Counted from the first letter of the stretch, positions 52,545-61,060 are shown. The stretch is DNA of 64,000 nucleotides from Lachnospiraceae bacterium (GCA_017484135.1 JAFUTQ010000092.1:1-64000), one strand, 5' to 3'. Notes: a model not told the origin generated them from the letters alone. Made by a program: numbers and translations.

Positions 52545-53107
52545 AAAACCACCTCCCATATTGAGGCGATACCAAATCCGATTGCTATGGCCAAAGCAAA
52601 ATGAATACTATGCTTGTCCCATGTATGCTTTGTCCGATATGGCTCTATATCTCCTGTAGACAGTATACGGCCTGCGTACTGCACAAACCGTAACAGGCTT
52701 GAAATCAGACTTTTGTGATAGATCAGCTTTACCGCTCCATAGATTGCTCCTGCTAACAAGGAACAAAAGATCACATAGCAGCTTTTTTGTATGCCTGTCC
52801 AAATTGCAATAACGGAAAATAATTTGATATCGCCCGCACCTAATGCGCGCATAAGAAATAAGAGATACAATAGAATTATGGGAAAAAGCATATAAAAGAT
52901 TGCTAATCCGAAACCAACAATGCCTCTCTCCCAAACTCGATAGATAACTCCTCCCATTGCTCCTATGGCAACGATCCAATTGGGTATCTTTCCTGACCAA
53001 AGATCGAACCCCGCTGCCACTAGGAGATAGCAAAAAATAATTATGTTTATCTTGGCATCCCCTCCTTTGTAAAACCGATTATAGTCTCCGATCCGGAGTC
53101 TGTACAT
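52526..53107 (-). CDS. tadV: A24 prepilin peptidase (TadV/CpaA type)
   Basis: A ~193-residue, six-helix membrane peptidase that processes Flp and TadE-type prepilins. Catalytic aspartates are D35 (GFDLWSGKIPN) and D93 (ALGAGDIKLF). The ATG at 53107 has no ribosome site, while a strong AAGGAGG lies ~50 bases downstream before an ATA codon just ahead of the first helix, so the real start is unclear. The C-terminus continues past the usual end, with a last helix (HFALAIAIGFGIASIWEVVF). Confidence 0.82.
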   Translation of the reverse strand: MYRLRIGDYNRFYKGGDAKINIIIFCYLLVAAGFDLWSGKIPNWIVAIGAMGGVIYRVWERGIVGFGLAIFYMLFPIILLYLLFLMRALGAGDIKLFSVIAIWTGIQKSCYVIFCSLLAGAIYGAVKLIYHKSLISSLLRFVQYAGRILSTGDIEPYRTKHTWDKHSIHFALAIAIGFGIASIWEVVFCGSLL

Positions 53108-53141
53108 GCAGTTACAGGAAAGTTTTTTCTTTCGTCATATT

Positions 53142-53414
53142 TCACAAAAATTGTAAGGCCATAATTCCATACAAGGCCGCCAGTCCGCCGGTACCAAGGA
53201 CTCCCACTGTAGCTGCACTGATCGGATTGAGCCCCACATATAATCCGATTCCCTGATTTTGAAAAAACTGATTCAAGAAAAGAATGCCTGCGACACCAAC
53301 TATCAGCCGCACCAGAAAATGCAACAGCAGCTCTGCCCTTCTTTTCAGAATACCTACCAGTAATATCAACAGGCAGATTCCGCCGATTATCAGGATTCCC
53401 GTTTCCTTTTGCAT
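53142..53414 (-). CDS. bofA: BofA family protein (pro-sigma-K processing inhibitor)
   Basis: A 90-residue membrane protein (MQKETGILIIGGICLLILLVGILKRRAELLLHFLVRLIVGVAGILFLNQFFQNQGIGLYVGLNPISAATVGVLGTGGLAALYGI). The GLNP.SA..VG.LG.PG-type motif (here GLNPISAATVGVLGTGG) is diagnostic. In Bacillus subtilis it holds back the SpoIVFB protease during sporulation. The ATG at 53414 follows GAGG. It diverges from yaaL and is followed by the tad operon in the same direction. Confidence 0.88.
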   Translation of the reverse strand: MQKETGILIIGGICLLILLVGILKRRAELLLHFLVRLIVGVAGILFLNQFFQNQGIGLYVGLNPISAATVGVLGTGGLAALYGIMALQFL

Positions 53415-53482
53415 AAACACCTCTATGTACATGATTGTTCTTGCTATAAATATAGAAAAAATGGGAAATTTTATTCCTTTTT

Positions 53483-53512
53483 TTGTATAGATTCTTTTTT
53501 TCTGACTATAAT
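53483..53512 (+). promoter_or_regulatory. Promoter of the yaaL-like gene
   Basis: TTGTAT (53483-53488), 18-base spacer, TATAAT (53507-53512), 44 bases before the ATG. Confidence 0.6.
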
Positions 53513-53555
53513 GAATAGAAAGAGAATATTTTCCAACTTGAAAGTGGGGGTGTCT

Positions 53556-53798
53556 ATGCTTCGATTCCAGAAAAATCAAAAACCGCAAAATGAATATTAT
53601 CTGCTCCTTTTAGACGATCTGGCGCGCACCAAGGATGCTTTGGATTTTGCATATGCCAATTTTCAGAATGTCCTTGACCCGGACTTGATTGATGCATATA
53701 TTTATGAGGTAAATTCCGTACAGTTAAAATACAAATTTTTACTGGGCCGCGTCAAACAGATGCAAAATGTACCTCCCACCACCCCTACGGCCTGTTAG
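53556..53798 (+). CDS. yaaL: YaaL-like DUF2508 protein
   Basis: An 80-residue soluble helical protein (NEYYLLLLDDLARTKDALDFAYANFQNVLDPDLIDAYIYEVNSVQLKYKFLLGRVKQ), a clear DUF2508/YaaL match. Many Firmicutes keep yaaL next to bofA; here they are divergent. Function unknown. The ATG at 53556 is preceded by GTGGGGGTG. Confidence 0.85.
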   Translation: MLRFQKNQKPQNEYYLLLLDDLARTKDALDFAYANFQNVLDPDLIDAYIYEVNSVQLKYKFLLGRVKQMQNVPPTTPTAC

Positions 53799-53830
53799 GG
53801 CAGGCCTGCCCAATCGAGTAGGTCGATTTT

Positions 53831-53945
53831 CTCCCTACTCGCCGCGCGGGGTGCGCGTCGCCGTAGGCGACACCTAACCTTTGCGCACCCCTGCGCATAA
53901 AAAACATCCGGGCAATGTCAACCCTGCCCGGATGTTCTTTATGCG
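53831..53945. terminator. Nested hairpins ending in a terminator between yaaL and the FliS-like gene
   Basis: A GTCGCC-GTA-GGCGAC hairpin lies inside GGGGTGCGC / GCGCACCCC (53848-53856 with 53883-53891). It is followed by a 21-bp near-perfect stem (53894-53914 with 53925-53945) that overlaps the end of the FliS-like gene. The minus-strand reading ends in TTTTTTATG, a terminator for that gene. The 53799-53938 gap holds no gene. Confidence 0.7.
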
Positions 53946-54415
53946 AAAAATCCTCGGGAATTGCCGGGATCATTCAGATTTTCATTTAAATGCTCTTTTC
54001 CATAGGTCATTCCTGCATAGACCTGCTGCGTGTTATGCATCAGCGGTTCCGACTGATCCTGTTTTGCTGCCTGCTGAAAGCCGGTATACAGATTGCGAAG
54101 AATTTTCTCTACATTCATAAGACACTGTTCGTTTCTCTGATAAAGTGCCTTCATCAATTCCCGTCTGCAAAAATCATACAGATTGTACAATTCCTCAGAC
54201 AGTCCATATCGGAAGTTCAGGGAATCCTGCAGCTGCGCCACAACCCGATCTGCCCTTCTGACAGAATCCCGATAGGCTTTTTCCTCGTTATTTTGGCACG
54301 CTTCTCTGGCTTCCTCTAAGTATGCAAAACAAATTTCATACATGATCACAACCAGCTGTCCCCTGTTACTCTGGGCAATCCGTCTGGTAAAATCCTGTTT
54401 TCTCATATTATCCAT
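53939..54415 (-). CDS. FliS-like chaperone for the second flagellin
   Basis: A 158-residue helical protein with FliS-type features (MRKQDFTRRIAQSNRGQLVVIMYEICFAYLEEA...RADRVVAQLQDSLNFRYGLSEELYNLYDFCRRELMKALYQRN). It has a tail of ~40 extra residues. It lies 12 bases after the large flagellin and is probably its dedicated export chaperone, distinct from FliS at 17161-17550. AGGAG lies nine bases before the ATG. Confidence 0.78.
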   Translation of the reverse strand: MDNMRKQDFTRRIAQSNRGQLVVIMYEICFAYLEEAREACQNNEEKAYRDSVRRADRVVAQLQDSLNFRYGLSEELYNLYDFCRRELMKALYQRNEQCLMNVEKILRNLYTGFQQAAKQDQSEPLMHNTQQVYAGMTYGKEHLNENLNDPGNSRGFFA

Positions 54416-54427
54416 ATGCTGAATCTC

Positions 54428-55807
54428 CTACTGAAGCAGCTGCAGCACCTGTTGCGGAAGATCATTTGCCTGACTCAAAACGGAAATTGCCGCCTGATCC
54501 AGCACGTTCTGTTTCGTGTAATCAGACATCTCCAATGCCATATCCGCATCCTCAATGCGGGAAAGAGCCGCCGTCATGTTTTCTGTTGTCTCATCCAGAC
54601 TTGCTACCGTATAATCCAGACGATTTTCATATGCACCGATCGAAGACCGAATCTCAGATACTCTGGCAATGGCCTCATCCAATTCGTCAATGGCTCTGCT
54701 CGCTCCATAGACTGTGGTAACGTTCACCCCATCCAGATACAACATCTCAGAGGATATCGCCGGTATATCAATTGTCAGGATCTGATTCTCATTGGAGCCA
54801 ACCTGAATATTCATGGCTCCAAAATCCGTTACATCCAAATCAATGACCGTTCCGTCTGCCAGACCGGCATCTGCCAGAAACGAAAGACTGAAGCCGTCCC
54901 TGTCAGTTACCGTAACCTTATTTCCATCCAGTGCAGCCGTAGCAGTATCGGAAAATCCATCCCCCAGGCTGACGGAAGCATTGATTCCATATGCACTGTC
55001 CGGATCCGTCGAGCTAAAACCAAGCGCTCCTGCCAGAGCCGCATCACTGATACTCACCTTTACAATGCCCTGTTCGCCATAAGCGTTGGATGTCAGGGAT
55101 AAAGAACCGCCATCCAGGGAAGCAGCTGTTTCGCCAATCTCCGCTGCGTTACGAATCTTTTCAAAGGCCTGCTCATAAGTATCGGTCGCAAGAATATCCA
55201 CCGAGCTTCCGTTGACCGAGAAGGTTCCGGATGCTCCTACCGTTGCGGACATGCTTCCAAATGCTGCGCTGTCTGCATCCAATGCCGCCTGCTCTGCGGC
55301 ACTGTCAATCGTGACCTTGTAATCTCCTGCCTTGACGGCATCAGAGATTGCCACCCTGCCGGCATTTTCTGTATAAACTCTTCGCTGAACATTTCCATCC
55401 AGCAAGGGCTTGCTGTTAAATTCCGTGTCCTTGCTGACGCGATCCACTTCCTCCTTCAGGGAATCAATCTCTGCCTGAATCGCCTTCAAATCAGCCTGTG
55501 TATTGGTCTCATTTGCAGCCTGCACTGCCAATTCTCTCATTCTCTGCACGACAGACATCACCTCATTCAAAGCACCGTCCGCCGTCTGCAATACGGAAGT
55601 ACCGTCGGACGCATTTCTGCTCGCCTGATTCAATCCGTCGATCTGTAATTTCATTTTGTTGCTGATTGCCATTCCCGCAGGATTATCCTTGGCATGATTG
55701 ATACTGAGACCGGAAGACAAGCGTTCCATCGCATCACTTAATGAATCCTCTGTGCGCAATAGCTGCTTGTTTGTAATAACTGCAGACATATTATGATTTA
55801 CTTTCAT
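54428..55807 (-). CDS. Second, larger flagellin
   Basis: A 459-residue flagellin. The N-terminus (MKVNHNMSAVITNKQLLRTEDSLSDAMERLSSGLSINHAKDNPAGMAISNKMKLQIDGLNQASRNASDG) and C-terminus (DMALEMSDYTKQNVLDQAAISVLSQANDLPQQVLQLLQ) are canonical D0/D1. Unlike the 271-residue main flagellin it has a variable domain at residues ~165-385, rich in Ala/Asp/Ser. GAGGG precedes the ATG. The 64-base leader contains CAGGGAC, a CsrA-like site without a strong hairpin. It may be a minor or alternative filament subunit. Confidence 0.9.
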   Translation of the reverse strand: MKVNHNMSAVITNKQLLRTEDSLSDAMERLSSGLSINHAKDNPAGMAISNKMKLQIDGLNQASRNASDGTSVLQTADGALNEVMSVVQRMRELAVQAANETNTQADLKAIQAEIDSLKEEVDRVSKDTEFNSKPLLDGNVQRRVYTENAGRVAISDAVKAGDYKVTIDSAAEQAALDADSAAFGSMSATVGASGTFSVNGSSVDILATDTYEQAFEKIRNAAEIGETAASLDGGSLSLTSNAYGEQGIVKVSISDAALAGALGFSSTDPDSAYGINASVSLGDGFSDTATAALDGNKVTVTDRDGFSLSFLADAGLADGTVIDLDVTDFGAMNIQVGSNENQILTIDIPAISSEMLYLDGVNVTTVYGASRAIDELDEAIARVSEIRSSIGAYENRLDYTVASLDETTENMTAALSRIEDADMALEMSDYTKQNVLDQAAISVLSQANDLPQQVLQLLQ

Positions 55808-55871
55808 TTACAATACCCTCTCTTTTATTCAACCTGCGTCCCTGCGGTATATTGACAATCCCTGTCTTTTT

Positions 55872-58838
55872 TTAACCTATGCTATCTATATCGGCGTGGT
55901 TTTCTAAGGACTTAACAACGCTTAAAAAACTTTCCGCCATGCGGTAGAGTGTTTTCGTCTGAACCGCATCTTCCTCCGAGCTTCCATATTGAAAATCGTT
56001 TCTGTGCTCGCTGCCAAAATCGTTTAGATTCAGGTTCGCGCTGGTGATATAGCTAAGTTGCAGATCCTGTTCCTCCGACAGACCAAGCTGTGACTTCAGA
56101 TAGGATTCCTGTCCCTCAAACAATCGGCAGGTCCCGGCCCGGTCGGAGGAGACAAATCCGGTCACTCCCCGCTCCGTCGCCTGCAGGGTGGCAGCCACCT
56201 TTCCAAACCGCTCTGTATCAAACACGATATCGACCAAACCCTTCTGCTTTTCTCCGCGAACGATCTTTAATGTGACATTGCACATCTCGCCCTGCACCAG
56301 AACCGGTATGGCATATGTTTCCTCCCTGCTTTGGGCCGTGGCCAGCGTGATTTCGGACATGGCAACCTTCATCTGACGGATGTCAAGACTGCTGACGGAC
56401 TCCTTCTCGTTAATCATGGTCTTCATGACCTTTTCCGCCGTATCTGCCAGCCGCTCCTGCGCCTCCGCCATCTCCTTGGGCGTTTTCACTGCCTCCCCGA
56501 AATCCTCCAGCAGCTTTTTTTGTATCTCGCGCAATTCTTCTGACAAATCGGAATTATTTTCTGTCCCGAAGATCTGCCGGAACAAGCCATTTCGCTGAGT
56601 TCTCATCTGCATCGCCGCCATCACATGATTCACCGTAACCGGTATGTCATAATGCTCCAGCAGCTCATAAATCTCCTCCGGTGCCCGGGCTGCTTCTGCC
56701 AGATCCTCCAGCTGTTCCCGCTGATAACGGTACTCATATTCTACCGATTCTTCCGCCTGCTCCAGCTGTCCGGCCAGCTGTTCCGGCGTCATGGATAGCC
56801 ACTGTTCCTCGGTTCCGATCTGCAACAGCTTTTCCGGAGTCATGCGCTCGCTGATGTCATGAATCAGATTCGTCTGATATCCGGCTTCTATCTGATCGGT
56901 AATAGAGGATGTCGCCTGCTCCTTGGCAGCTACCCCTCCGAAGTCGTCATCCACCGTATAGTCCATTCCTCTGTGTCGGCCCGAACGGATCTGTGTCAGC
57001 AGATTTCTCAGCGTAATCTCCCCACCCTGCTGCAGCAGGGAGCCGATTGCCGCGCCATCTGTCTTTTCCACCTGTTTGATCAAACGATAGATCCCGATGT
57101 AGGCGCTGCGTTCCTCTTCACTGATCTGCCTGTTCTGCTCCAGCTTATAGAGATATTTGCTGAACTTTTCGTCTTCCTTGATTCCCTGTTCCTGCTCGAG
57201 CTCCTCCGCGATCTCATTTAATTCCGGAAGACTCAGATCCAGCGGATTGATATCCCGCTTGATCATTGTCTCCACTACTGCGGGTTTCAAATTTGCAAAC
57301 GTGCGCTGCACCTCTTCATCCGCTGCCTTCATCTGTGTGACAGACTCCGGCGTTATTTCCATCTGATTATAAGCCAGAATCCGAACCGCCCGCTGGTTTG
57401 CCCGGTTCACATCCATATTCAGATCGGTCAGAATATCATCCACGTTTTGAAATGCCTTTTTCATCGAGTCGCCCAGATCTGCCCGGGGCGCTGTCATCAT
57501 CGTCTCATATCGCTCATTTGCCTTCTCCAGTCGCTCCTGCAGCCTTGCTCCATCGTCATGCAGCTGTTCCAGTGTTGTCTCCGCCACCGGACGCATTCCC
57601 AGCGCATAGGCGGGCATTCCCTTGATTTCTTCCACATAATCAATGGTCTGACGAACCGCCTCTTCCTGTCTTGAGCCACTCACTCCATCTATTTCAGCGA
57701 TTCCATTCCGACCATCCTGTTCTGACAACCGCTTTTGATAGGTCTGTTCCCGCTCCTTTAGTTCCTCCACCAGTTCGGACAACTCTGTCGTGTCAACGGA
57801 AACACCTTTCTTTAACATTGAGATATTTGCTTCTGTCGTCATAGCAAGGCGCGTCTCCTCCCGCTGGCGTCTCGCTGTCAGAATATCCAGCTCTTGCGTC
57901 GTATATTTTACATTGCCGGACGCAAGGTTCACATTCTGCGGACGCACCCCTTCCGTGATCCCCTCTATCATAGTCTGCACCAGTTTTTGAGGCTCTATGG
58001 GCATTTTCAGCTCATTTAACTGCTGCAGGCGTTCCAGATTTTCATTTGTCAATGGAATATCGTTGGCTATGAGCCATTCACTGTCCGCTATATTTTCCTC
58101 TGACAGCTCCAGCCCGGACTCCTCCAGCATCGCTTCAATTGCCGGCTGCAATGACTCATAATCAATCTCGTTTCCGGCCTCTGCCGTTGTCCTTGCCACA
58201 CTGCCGGAAAACTGTGACTTCCACAAATTTTCGGGAGTCGCCTCCAGCTGGTTATCCAGCATGTATTTTACGGTTCCGTCTGTCGGCGTCACGACCTCCT
58301 GCAGTGTGGAGATGGTTTTCATCATGTCCTCTACATTCTCTGTCGTTGCCGGAAGATCCGCCTGCTCCAGTGCCTGCTCCAATTGACCTGCCAGCGCTGC
58401 GCTTCCCGCGATTTCTGCCAGCTGCTCCGGAGTAAGATCATCCCCGAAACAGCGGATATCCTCCCCGGCTTTTGCAAGTACCGCCTTTATCTTATCGGTC
58501 TCTGTCACAATGGTATGGATGTCACTGTCCAGAAGAGAATAGCCTTCCTCTTCTATACCGGCCGCATCCTTTTCGGAGGTTGTGTTTGCGGCAAACAGCA
58601 TCTCATTTTTCTGCAAAACGGCGTCCTTGCCGGAGGCCTGCTCCTGTATATCCTCTATGGTAGTCTCGCCCTTTTCTGGCTTTCCGTAGGTTGGAGGTGC
58701 CATCATGTGGTCTGCCTTGCGGCTTTTTTCAATGGAAAAAACCCGCAGCTGTGTGTCCGTTTCCGTCAGCCGGCCACCCCTGACGGCTTCTCCTGCGCTC
58801 TGTGTCTTTCCCATAATATTTACTGCATCAATTTTCAT
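55872..58838 (-). CDS. 988-residue flagellar-locus protein, DUF6240-like, possible FliK-type end
   Basis: A large, acidic, Gln/Glu-rich, mainly helical protein with no signal peptide. I recognise it as the DUF6240 type linked to flagellar loci in Clostridia; the name is from memory. Long stretches repeat the theme 'L..NN.PLT.ENL..L' / 'ENVEDMM..' (for example ~230-300), suggesting repeated helical units. Residues ~875-960 (VTLKIVRGEKQKGLVDIVFDTERFGKVAATLQATERGVTGFVSSDRAGTC...QLGLSEEQDLQLSYI) resemble a FliK C-terminal hook-length domain. The ATG at 58838 follows GGAGG at seven bases. A large flagellin follows. Confidence 0.65.
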   Translation of the reverse strand: MKIDAVNIMGKTQSAGEAVRGGRLTETDTQLRVFSIEKSRKADHMMAPPTYGKPEKGETTIEDIQEQASGKDAVLQKNEMLFAANTTSEKDAAGIEEEGYSLLDSDIHTIVTETDKIKAVLAKAGEDIRCFGDDLTPEQLAEIAGSAALAGQLEQALEQADLPATTENVEDMMKTISTLQEVVTPTDGTVKYMLDNQLEATPENLWKSQFSGSVARTTAEAGNEIDYESLQPAIEAMLEESGLELSEENIADSEWLIANDIPLTNENLERLQQLNELKMPIEPQKLVQTMIEGITEGVRPQNVNLASGNVKYTTQELDILTARRQREETRLAMTTEANISMLKKGVSVDTTELSELVEELKEREQTYQKRLSEQDGRNGIAEIDGVSGSRQEEAVRQTIDYVEEIKGMPAYALGMRPVAETTLEQLHDDGARLQERLEKANERYETMMTAPRADLGDSMKKAFQNVDDILTDLNMDVNRANQRAVRILAYNQMEITPESVTQMKAADEEVQRTFANLKPAVVETMIKRDINPLDLSLPELNEIAEELEQEQGIKEDEKFSKYLYKLEQNRQISEEERSAYIGIYRLIKQVEKTDGAAIGSLLQQGGEITLRNLLTQIRSGRHRGMDYTVDDDFGGVAAKEQATSSITDQIEAGYQTNLIHDISERMTPEKLLQIGTEEQWLSMTPEQLAGQLEQAEESVEYEYRYQREQLEDLAEAARAPEEIYELLEHYDIPVTVNHVMAAMQMRTQRNGLFRQIFGTENNSDLSEELREIQKKLLEDFGEAVKTPKEMAEAQERLADTAEKVMKTMINEKESVSSLDIRQMKVAMSEITLATAQSREETYAIPVLVQGEMCNVTLKIVRGEKQKGLVDIVFDTERFGKVAATLQATERGVTGFVSSDRAGTCRLFEGQESYLKSQLGLSEEQDLQLSYITSANLNLNDFGSEHRNDFQYGSSEEDAVQTKTLYRMAESFLSVVKSLENHADIDSIG

Positions 58839-59117
58839 ACAAAGACCTCCGTCCATATGCGTACCGCCAAACAGCGACCTGTCTCATAATAGATATGTCG
58901 ACCATTTTTGTTGTTTTCTAAAGTTTCCTTTGCGAAAACAATACCGATGTGATACCATGTTTGCGGCTGTACGGAATCGTTTTATGGATTCTACCGTGAG
59001 TAGAGAGACAAGCAGCTTTGATTCTCCCGATTTCTACTGCGGTTCGGTTTACAGGGATTTTTTACCATGATAGACTCTGCCTGTAACATGAAAACACGGC
59101 ATAGGAGGGATTGATGG

Positions 59118-59873
59118 ATGGACACGGAAAAAATTGGTCATTTTATCGCACAGACCCGGAAGGATTGCGGGATGACGCAGCGGGAGCTGGCAGAAAAACT
59201 AAACATCAGCGACAAGGCCGTATCAAAATGGGAACGGGGGGTCAGCCTGCCGGATATCTCTGTCATGGTCTCCCTCTGTGAGGAATTGCGCATCAATATC
59301 AATGAACTTCTATCCGGGGAACGGCTGTCGAAGGACAGCTACGACAGAAAGGCGGAGGAAAATATGATGAATTTGATGGAGGAGAACAAAACACAACGGG
59401 AAAAGCTTTGGTGGAATGTGATCGGCACGCTGATCGGGCTTCTGGCTGTCTTTGCAATGATCGGATACACTGTCATTGTCTCGGCAGGGTTCAACAATTT
59501 TTATTTGTATGAGTTGATTGACATCCCGTCACTGCTTATGGATCTCATCGCTCTTGCGATCATTCTCGGAGCAGCCGGGCTGATGAAGGATTTTTTCAGG
59601 GGATTTCAAATTGCGTTTAAGGGTCGGGGAAAATTGACGAACGCAGAATTGGATCGTGCGCTGATTGCGCAAAAATATGCGATTCGCATCCTGCTGCTGA
59701 CAGGGCCACTGACTGTGCTGGTGCAATTGTCCGTAATACTTCATCAGCTTTCCAGTCCGGATGCACTCGGTTCGCCTATTGCAATAGCAATCATCTCATT
59801 GCTGTATGCTTTTGCGCTCGCGATCATTCTTTCGTTTGTGGAACTGCGAATCCGGTTGGTGAAAAACAACTAA
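59118..59873 (+). CDS. XRE-family transcription regulator with membrane domain
   Basis: A 251-residue protein. Residues ~5-65 form an HTH (IGHFIAQTRKDCGMTQRELAEKLNISDKAVSKWERGVSLPDISVMVSLCEEL). About four membrane helices follow (~98-120, 133-155, 190-212, 222-245), so it is a membrane-tethered regulator. The target and signal are unknown. It stands alone and ends in a bidirectional terminator. Confidence 0.85.
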   Translation: MDTEKIGHFIAQTRKDCGMTQRELAEKLNISDKAVSKWERGVSLPDISVMVSLCEELRININELLSGERLSKDSYDRKAEENMMNLMEENKTQREKLWWNVIGTLIGLLAVFAMIGYTVIVSAGFNNFYLYELIDIPSLLMDLIALAIILGAAGLMKDFFRGFQIAFKGRGKLTNAELDRALIAQKYAIRILLLTGPLTVLVQLSVILHQLSSPDALGSPIAIAIISLLYAFALAIILSFVELRIRLVKNN

Positions 59874-59898
59874 TCATTACGATCTCAAAAAAGATTTT

Positions 59899-59946
59899 CC
59901 GGCTGCCTATGTCTTTCATCAGGACATAAACAGCCGGATATTTTTT
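59899..59946. terminator. Bidirectional terminator
   Basis: CCGGCTG / CAGCCGG (59899-59905 with 59931-59937) and an inner TATGTC / GACATA stem. T tracts follow on the plus strand and an AAAATCTTTT tail on the minus. It serves the XRE gene and the convergent DUF1858 gene. Confidence 0.8.
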
Positions 59947-60154
59947 ATTTCTCGTCCTTTTCCAGAAAGTCATTGATACGGGCTACGAGCTCCTGCGGAT
60001 CAACACCGTGAACGCTTGCGGCTTCCTCAATCGTCTCCATCTGTGATGCGGGACATCCCAGACAATGCATTCCGATTTCCAAAAGAATTGGCGCGATATT
60101 TTCATTGATCATGAGCAGCTCACCGATCATGGTTTTTTCTGTTACCTGTGCCAT
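59945..60154 (-). CDS. DUF1858 protein (hybrid-cluster-associated redox disulfide domain)
   Basis: A 69-residue protein: MAQVTEKTMIGELLMINENI, then APILLEIGMHCLGCPASQMETIEEAASVHGVDPQELVARINDFL. The CLGC motif (C32, C35) is the redox pair of the family. The ATG at 60154 follows GGAGGG. Members accompany hybrid cluster and iron-sulfur enzymes; a ferredoxin gene lies 0.7 kb away. Confidence 0.85.
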   Translation of the reverse strand: MAQVTEKTMIGELLMINENIAPILLEIGMHCLGCPASQMETIEEAASVHGVDPQELVARINDFLEKDEK

Positions 60155-60248
60155 TATGCGATCCCTCCTTTTCCTTAGCTTAAATATTATAATGCCAAAT
60201 ATTAGAATATGCAATTATTTTGTAAAATATGTTTTTCGTCTGTGATGT

Positions 60249-60665
60249 TTAGGTCAGCTTTACGAACTGCCCTTTTAGAATATCCGCAAAGAATTCATAG
60301 GAGGAGCTATCTTTTGCAATGTAATAGGTTTCTTCCGTATCGTCAGAAAAATGTACCGATACACAGATAGAAGGTACGGGTAATTCCTCCTGTACTGCTT
60401 CCTCATTTTCTATCATATCTGTGAGAACTTCCACGGAACGGGTAAACCTGTTCCCGTCGGTAAGAGTGATCGGCGCCGGATCGGGTGTAAACGTAAGGCT
60501 TCCTCCGCTGTACTGCGATAAGCCGATCCGAATGTAGTCCACGGTAAGATCTGCTTTCTCCTTGTTTGCCATTGTTTCTGATGTTTTTGATTTCATATGA
60601 ATGGCAATGGAAAATAAAACGAGTACAGATAATACAATACTTGCAAGACGTATTATTTTTTTCAT
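60249..60665 (-). CDS. Exported or membrane-anchored protein, unknown function
   Basis: A 138-residue protein with an N-terminal signal or anchor (MKKIIRLASIVLSVLVLFSIAIHM). The rest is extracellular beta-rich sequence (LTVDYIRIGLSQYSGGSLTFTPDPAPITLTDGNRF...VSVHFSDDTEETYYIAKDSSSYEFFADILKG). No lipobox Cys and no recognised domain. Its start is ~105 bases from the divergent ferredoxin promoter. Confidence 0.65.
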   Translation of the reverse strand: MKKIIRLASIVLSVLVLFSIAIHMKSKTSETMANKEKADLTVDYIRIGLSQYSGGSLTFTPDPAPITLTDGNRFTRSVEVLTDMIENEEAVQEELPVPSICVSVHFSDDTEETYYIAKDSSSYEFFADILKGQFVKLT

Positions 60666-60770
60666 GTGATCGTTCCTCCTACGGAAATAATTCCCCTTCT
60701 ATTTATAAAATTATGATTCCATTCTATATATTTGTCAACCGCGATACCATAAATATTGAGAAAATTTCTC

Positions 60771-60799
60771 TTGTAATATCTCAGCGCAGGTATTATAAT
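60771..60799 (+). promoter_or_regulatory. Ferredoxin promoter
   Basis: TTGTAA (60771-60776), 17-base spacer, TATAAT (60794-60799), ~59 bases before the ferredoxin ATG. Confidence 0.75.
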
Positions 60800-60857
60800 A
60801 AGGCTTAAACGACAGGAACGTTTTTAGTTAAAGCATTATCAAAAGGAGGACAAAATT

Positions 60858-61028
60858 ATGGCATATGTTGTTTCTGACGGTTGCGTAAGCTGTGGCTCTT
60901 GCGAAGGCGGATGCCCGGTAGGTGCTATTACTGCAGGTGACGGACAGTATGTGATCGATGCTGCTACATGTATCGAGTGCGGCGCTTGTGCAGGTGTCTG
61001 CCCCACCGGATCGATCAGCTTAGAGTAA
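60858..61028 (+). CDS. 2[4Fe-4S] ferredoxin
   Basis: A 56-residue clostridial-type ferredoxin: MAYVVSDGCVSCGSCEGGCP, VGAITAGDGQYVIDAATCIE, CGACAGVCPTGSISLE. Both CxxCxxCxxxCP-type clusters are complete (CVSCGSCEGGCP; CIECGACAGVCP). AAAGGAGG lies eight bases before the ATG. It has its own promoter and terminator, so it is monocistronic and probably abundant, carrying low-potential electrons in anaerobic metabolism. Confidence 0.96.
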   Translation: MAYVVSDGCVSCGSCEGGCPVGAITAGDGQYVIDAATCIECGACAGVCPTGSISLE

Positions 61029-61060
61029 GCAAAGCATCCAAAGTACATGATAAAAGCAAA

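Noticed and set aside
53785..53973. Small minus-strand frame over the yaaL-FliS gap
   Set aside because: Arg/Pro-rich translation of nested hairpins; no start context.
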